Both the position numbers and the translations under genes were made by a program. Below, in pieces: positions 4,808-8,762 of a stretch of DNA of 8,762 bases (position 1 is the first letter of the stretch; every line of letters begins with the position of its first letter). The stretch is from positions 1-8,762 of the forward strand of contig CAISKJ010001185.1 in NCBI GenBank assembly GCA_903885885.1, given 5' to 3'. The notes beneath the pieces are model-generated. The model did no database searches. It was not told where the DNA came from and was given only the letters and a program-made list of their open reading frames with translations. The DNA is from an uncultured delta proteobacterium. Its GTDB lineage: Bacteria; Myxococcota_A; Polyangia; Polyangiales; Ga0077539.

Positions 4808-7552
4808 ATGAACCTCCCGGACATCAGCCAACAGCTCATGGCGCTCGCTGGGGACCAGATCTCGGTCCTCGGCCTGCGGATCAACCTCGGCAACCTCACC
4901 GACGTGACGCCCGACACGTACTCCGTGCTCGGCTGGATCGTGTGGTTGCCCGTCATCGGCGCGCTCATCAACGGCATCTGGGGCAAGAAGCTCGGGCGCC
5001 AGGGCGTGTACATCGCCGGCATCGGCGCGGTGGGCACCTCGTTCCTCCTCTCGATCCTCGCGTTCTTCACGCTCCTCAAGTCGGGCCACGCGCCCGCCGA
5101 AGCCGCCGAGGGCGCCAACGCCTCCGCGGGCGAGGCCGCGCACGCCGCCCATCACATGCTCTCGTTCGTGGCGCGCGCCCCGTCGATCCAGCAGGTGATC
5201 GACGGCGTGAAGGTCGAGTGGATGCCGTGGGACTGGTTCCTTGCGCCCACGGGCCCGCACACCGGCGAGATGATTCGCATGCGGTACGTGCTCGACCCCT
5301 TGTCGGGCGTGATGCTGCTCGTGGTCACCGGCGTCGGCACGCTCATCCACGTGTACTCCGCTGGGTACATGTCGCACGACGCGGGCTACGCCCGTTTCTT
5401 CGCGTACCTGAACCTCTTCATCTTCGCGATGCTCAACCTCATCCTGGGCGACAGCCTCGTGCTGCTCTTCCTCGGTTGGGAAGGGGTGGGCCTCGCGTCC
5501 TATCTCCTCATCGGGTTCTGGTACCACAACGCCGCGTACGCGTTCGCGGGTCGCAAGGCCTTCATCGTGAACCGCATCGGCGACGCCGGCCTGCTCATGG
5601 GCATGTCGATCATCGCGTGGAAGGGCGGCACGTACACCTTCGAGACGCTGCGTCACCACGTTGCCGAAGGCGGCGCTGCGTGGACGGCGCTCACGGAGCA
5701 CACGGGGCTCGGCAACTTCCTCATCGACGCGCTGCCCTTCGTGGGCTCGATCCCCTCGATCGCCTCGAAGATGGAGCTGCTCAACCCCACCTGGGGCGGC
5801 CTCGCGTGCCTGCTCCTCTTCGTCGGCTGCTGCGGCAAGAGCGCGCAGTTCCCGCTGTACGTGTGGCTCCCCGACGCCATGGCGGGCCCCACGCCGGTGT
5901 CGGCGCTCATCCACGCCGCGACGATGGTCACCGCGGGCATCTACCTGCTGTGCCGCCTGTCGTTCCTCTTCATCCACTTCACGACCGTGATGAACATCAT
6001 CGCGCTCGTGGGCGCCTTCACCGCGCTCTTCGCGGCGACCATCGCCGTGACGCAGGTGGAGCTGAAGAAGGTTCTCGCCTACTCCACCGTGTCGCAGCTC
6101 GGCTTCATGTTCATCGGCTGCGGCGTCGGGGCCTTCAGCGCCGGCTTCTTCCACGTGTTCACGCACGCGTTCTTCAAGGCGTGCATGTTCCTCGGTGCGG
6201 GCGCCGTGATGCACGCGTGCGGCGACCGTCAAGACGTTCGCGAACTCGGCGGCCTGCGCAAGTACCTGCCCGTCACGTTCTGGACCTTCCTCGTCGCGAC
6301 GCTCGCGATCATCGGCACGCCCTTCCTGTTCTCGGGCTTCTACTCGAAGGACGAGATCCTCTTCCGCGCGTTCGCGCACACGTGGTCGCCGGGCCTCGGC
6401 AAGCTCGTGTACGGCATGGGCGTGCTCGCCGCGACGCTCACGTCGTTCTACATGTCGCGCGTGTTCATCCTCACCTTCCTCGGTGAGGGCCCCGCGTACC
6501 TCGAGAAGGCTGGCATCACGGTCGACGCGCATGGTCACGCGACGAGCACTGCGCATGACGACGCGCACGGCCACGACGCGCACGGCCACGACGCGCACGG
6601 CGACGACGGGCACGGTCACCACGACCCGAACCCGATCCCCTCCGAGGCGGGCATCGACATGAAGCTCATGGTCGCCCCGCTGGTGGTGCTCGCCACGATG
6701 GCGATCGTCGCAAGCGTGCTCGGCCTCCCGCACTGGATGACGCACCACGAGGGCATGCTCGCGACCTTCCTCGAGCACCCCGTCGCCGACGGCTTTCAGT
6801 TCGTGAGCGAGGCGACGCGCACGCAGCGCCACACGCTCGAGATCCCCGCCATGTTCGGCGGCATCGGAGCGTGGGCCGTGGGCGCGGGCCTCGCCATCTG
6901 GGTGTACGTTTCTCAGAAGGGTGAGCCCGCGAAGCGCGCGTCCGAGGCGCTCCCGAAGCTCTACAGTCTCGTCCTCGCGAAGTGGCGCATCGACGAGCTG
7001 TACGACCTCGTCTTCGTGCGTCCGCTCCGCGGCTTCGCCTCGTTCGTGGCCATCTTCGATCGCTTCGTGATCGACGGCCTCGTCAACCTGGTGGGCTTCG
7101 TCGCGATGCTCCTCGGCAAGCTGCTGCGTCCGATGCAAACCGGCGCGGTGCAGGTGTACGGCGCGTTCATCAGCGTCGGCGCCCTGGCGATCTTCGCGTG
7201 GGCGGTCGGCGCCCCCGCGGTGGTGCTCTCGCAGCGCGTCGACGGCGCGACGGCGCGCATCGAGGCCTCGGGCGGCCCGGGGTACACGTACCGCTGGGCG
7301 AGCTTCGAAGCGAACCGCGACGCCACGAGCGACACGCTCGAGGCCCGCTGCCCGCTCGCTGAAGCGGCCGCTACTGCCCTCTCCCACGCGGGCGACGGCA
7401 GCGTCGAGACGCGCCACGACGAGGCCCTCCAGGGCGCCTCGGGGCGCTGCGTGGTGGTCGAGGCGCGCAACGCCTTCGGTCGCCGCGCCTACGCCCGCGC
7501 GCTGGTCATCTCCAACAACCCGGGCACCATCGTGGTGCCGGGTACCAACTGA
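4808..7552 (+). CDS. nuoL: NADH-quinone oxidoreductase subunit L, enlarged, with C-terminal periplasmic domain
   Basis: NuoL (ND5 homologue) is the outermost antiporter-like proton-pumping subunit of complex I. This one has 914 residues; E. coli NuoL has about 613. The core is intact: WEGVGLASYLLIGFWY with E225; KSAQFPLYVWLPDAMAGPTP with K344; SALIHAATMVTAG with H369; ELKKVLAYSTVSQLGF with K420/K421; FTHAFFKACMFLGAG with K457; YSKDEIL with K514/D515. The lateral-helix region and last membrane helix (about 782-803) are also recognisable. Additions are an N-terminal extension of about 40 residues, longer loops at about 92-157 and 272-328, a His-rich loop at 573-606, and a tail (804-914) resembling an Ig/PKD-like beta domain with C848 and C881. 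With the E. coli topology the tail lies in the periplasm. ATG 4808 follows nuoK by 9 bases; its ribosome site is weak. No better start was seen. Codon use does not change at the additions. Confidence 0.95.
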   Translation: MNLPDISQQLMALAGDQISVLGLRINLGNLTDVTPDTYSVLGWIVWLPVIGALINGIWGKKLGRQGVYIAGIGAVGTSFLLSILAFFTLLKSGHAPAEAAEGANASAGEAAHAAHHMLSFVARAPSIQQVIDGVKVEWMPWDWFLAPTGPHTGEMIRMRYVLDPLSGVMLLVVTGVGTLIHVYSAGYMSHDAGYARFFAYLNLFIFAMLNLILGDSLVLLFLGWEGVGLASYLLIGFWYHNAAYAFAGRKAFIVNRIGDAGLLMGMSIIAWKGGTYTFETLRHHVAEGGAAWTALTEHTGLGNFLIDALPFVGSIPSIASKMELLNPTWGGLACLLLFVGCCGKSAQFPLYVWLPDAMAGPTPVSALIHAATMVTAGIYLLCRLSFLFIHFTTVMNIIALVGAFTALFAATIAVTQVELKKVLAYSTVSQLGFMFIGCGVGAFSAGFFHVFTHAFFKACMFLGAGAVMHACGDRQDVRELGGLRKYLPVTFWTFLVATLAIIGTPFLFSGFYSKDEILFRAFAHTWSPGLGKLVYGMGVLAATLTSFYMSRVFILTFLGEGPAYLEKAGITVDAHGHATSTAHDDAHGHDAHGHDAHGDDGHGHHDPNPIPSEAGIDMKLMVAPLVVLATMAIVASVLGLPHWMTHHEGMLATFLEHPVADGFQFVSEATRTQRHTLEIPAMFGGIGAWAVGAGLAIWVYVSQKGEPAKRASEALPKLYSLVLAKWRIDELYDLVFVRPLRGFASFVAIFDRFVIDGLVNLVGFVAMLLGKLLRPMQTGAVQVYGAFISVGALAIFAWAVGAPAVVLSQRVDGATARIEASGGPGYTYRWASFEANRDATSDTLEARCPLAEAAATALSHAGDGSVETRHDEALQGASGRCVVVEARNAFGRRAYARALVISNNPGTIVVPGTN
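6560..6619 (+). repeat. Four 15-base tandem repeats coding a His-rich loop in NuoL
   Basis: Units start at 6560, 6575, 6590 and 6605. The first two are identical (GACGCGCACGGCCAC), the third differs by one base and the fourth by two. They encode DAHGH, DAHGH, DAHGD and DGHGH (NuoL residues 585-604). The surrounding segment 573-606 has 11 histidines. The array keeps the reading frame. It lies between membrane helices about 13 and 14, predicted cytoplasmic, in a loop that is variable and often His-rich in NuoL proteins. Confidence 0.85.
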
Positions 7553-7554
7553 TC

Positions 7555-7559
7555 GAGGA
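7555..7559 (+). promoter_or_regulatory. Ribosome binding site for nuoM
   Basis: GAGGA lies 7 bases before GTG 7567 in the short nuoL-nuoM gap. It supports this GTG as the nuoM start, since no ATG is available nearby in frame. Confidence 0.7.
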
Positions 7560-7566
7560 CCCGACC

Positions 7567-8762
7567 GTGAACTCCGCTCGACACCTCCTCTCGGTCCTCA
7601 TCTGGTTTCCGGCGCTCGCCGGCATCCTGGCGCTGTTTCTCCCGCGCCAGGCGCCGAAGCTGCTGCGTGCCTACGGCGTGGGCGCCGGGCTCTTTCTCTT
7701 CGGCCAGTCGCTGCAGCTCCTCATTGGCGCCACGCACTCGGTCGAGGGGCGTCAGTTTCGCTTCGTCGAGAACGTCGCTTGGATCCCCTCGCTGGGCATC
7801 CGCTACCACCTCGGCGTCGATGGCATCTCGCTCTGGCTGATCGTCCTCACGACCTTCCTCACGCCCCTCACGATGTACGTGTCCTTCGGCGCGATCCGCA
7901 ATCGCCAGAAGGAGTACATCGCGGCGCTCCTGCTCCTCGAGTCGGCGATGATCGGGGCCTTCGTCTCGCTCGACCTGTTCCTGTTCTATGTGTTCTGGGA
8001 GCTCATGCTCGTGCCGATGTTTCTCATCATCGGCGTGTTCGGCGGGCAAAACCGGGTGTACGCCGCGGTGAAGTTCTTCCTCTACACGTTCGCGGGCTCG
8101 GTCTTCATGCTCATCGCCATCCTGTACATGGTGGCGAAGTACAAGGCCCTCACCGGCAGCTACAGCTTCGACTACCAGGACCTCATGCGCCTCGGGTTCC
8201 CCGTGAGCACCGAGCGTCTCCTCTTCGCCGCCTTCGCGCTCGCGTTCGCGATCAAGGTCCCGATGTGGCCCGTGCACACGTGGCTGCCCGACGCGCACAC
8301 CGAGGCCCCCACGGGCGGCTCGATGATCCTCGCCGCCATCATGCTGAAGCTCGGCACCTACGGCTTCCTGCGCTTCGGCATGGGGCTCTTCCCCCTCGCG
8401 TCGCATTGGATCGGGCCGACCATCGCGCTCCTCTCGTGCCTCGGAATCATCTTTGGCGCGCTCGCGGCGTGGCGTCAGTACGACTTCAAGAAGCTCATCG
8501 CGTACTCGTCGGTGAGCCACCTCGGCTTCGTGATGCTCGGCCTCGTGTCGCGCACCGAGGCGGGCGTCTCGGGCGCCATCCTTCAGATGGTGAACCACGG
8601 CATCTCGACGGGCGCGCTCTTCCTCCTCGTGGGCGTCATCTATGACCGCCGCCACACGCGCGACGTCGCAGAGTTCGGCGGCCTCGCCAAGGTGATGCCC
8701 TGGTACGCGACGATCTTCGTCATCGTGACCATGAGCTCCATCGGCCTGCCGGGCACCAACGG
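7567..8762 (+). CDS. nuoM: NADH-quinone oxidoreductase subunit M (5' part)
   Basis: NuoM (ND4 homologue) is the second antiporter-like proton-pumping subunit of the membrane arm. From GTG 7567 the frame stays open to the window edge, giving 398 full codons, about four fifths of a typical 500-residue protein. Conserved sites are FWELMLVPMFLIIG with E145; AIKVPMWPVHTWLPDAHTEAP with K230; SMILAAIMLKLGTYG with K261; YDFKKLIAYSSVSHLGF with K308/K309; and VNHGISTGALFLLVG (342-356). Eight or more membrane helices are visible. The order of motifs, and HTEAP in place of the GPTPVSALIH seen in NuoL, identify it as NuoM. The gene follows nuoL by 14 bases with a good ribosome site. nuoN would be expected next, outside the window. 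Confidence 0.95.
   Translation, partial: MNSARHLLSVLIWFPALAGILALFLPRQAPKLLRAYGVGAGLFLFGQSLQLLIGATHSVEGRQFRFVENVAWIPSLGIRYHLGVDGISLWLIVLTTFLTPLTMYVSFGAIRNRQKEYIAALLLLESAMIGAFVSLDLFLFYVFWELMLVPMFLIIGVFGGQNRVYAAVKFFLYTFAGSVFMLIAILYMVAKYKALTGSYSFDYQDLMRLGFPVSTERLLFAAFALAFAIKVPMWPVHTWLPDAHTEAPTGGSMILAAIMLKLGTYGFLRFGMGLFPLASHWIGPTIALLSCLGIIFGALAAWRQYDFKKLIAYSSVSHLGFVMLGLVSRTEAGVSGAILQMVNHGISTGALFLLVGVIYDRRHTRDVAEFGGLAKVMPWYATIFVIVTMSSIGLPGTN

Noticed and set aside
4942..6486. Open frame of 514 codons on the + strand inside nuoL
   Set aside because: Arg-rich out-of-frame reading of nuoL with no recognisable domain and no ribosome site.
6524..6625. Histidine-rich stretch read as a separate metal-transport protein or fusion
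   Set aside because: It lies in a known variable loop of NuoL between two core helices and the NuoL frame continues on both sides.
4802..7417. Open frame of 871 codons on the - strand opposite nuoL
   Set aside because: Its composition (runs of Arg, His, Ala, Glu, Val) is that of an antisense shadow of GC-rich coding DNA. It has no family motifs, and the + strand frame is an unmistakable NuoL.
7489..8655. Open frame of 388 codons on the - strand opposite nuoM
   Set aside because: Shadow of nuoM. The + strand frame carries the conserved NuoM lysines and glutamate.

Overview
The window is a GC-rich, densely coded stretch of bacterial DNA. Most third codon positions are G or C, and GTG starts are frequent. 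Composition, the style of the small lipoprotein and the broken-up complex I gene order suggest Myxococcota (former Deltaproteobacteria), perhaps the Polyangiales/Sandaracinaceae side. This assignment is an inference from style, since there is no rRNA or other marker gene.

Layout. (1) Positions 1-828 hold the 3' part of an isocitrate/isopropylmalate dehydrogenase family gene on the + strand. (2) Three bases beyond its stop lies the end of a convergent gene, 832-1521 on the - strand, for a small putative lipoprotein of unknown function. (3) Positions 1522-1975 are a 454-base divergent intergenic region. It is rich in short perfect inverted repeats and has a good TTGACA-type promoter pointing toward the next genes. 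(4) From 1976 to the right edge runs a tightly packed NADH:quinone oxidoreductase (respiratory complex I) operon: nuoE, nuoF, nuoJ, nuoK, nuoL and nuoM, the last cut by the window edge. Start and stop codons overlap by 4 bases at E/F, F/J and J/K, and the gaps at K/L and L/M are 9 and 14 bases.

How the genes work together. NuoE and NuoF form the NADH-oxidising tip of the peripheral arm (2Fe-2S cluster N1a, FMN, 4Fe-4S cluster N3). NuoJ, K, L and M belong to the proton-pumping membrane arm. The genes normally found between nuoF and nuoJ (nuoG, H, I), and nuoA-D, are not here, so this is a rearranged part of the complex I set and the remainder must be encoded elsewhere if the enzyme is complete.

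Main points of interest. NuoL is 914 residues, about 300 more than the E. coli protein. Beyond its last membrane helix it carries a roughly 110-residue tail that looks like an Ig/PKD-type beta domain, with two cysteines, predicted to lie in the periplasm. Extra loops in NuoL and NuoK also fall on the predicted periplasmic side. NuoL further has a cytoplasmic His-rich loop encoded by four 15-base repeats, and NuoF has an insertion of about 20 residues in a normally conserved stretch. I saw no mobile element, CRISPR array, tRNA or rRNA.
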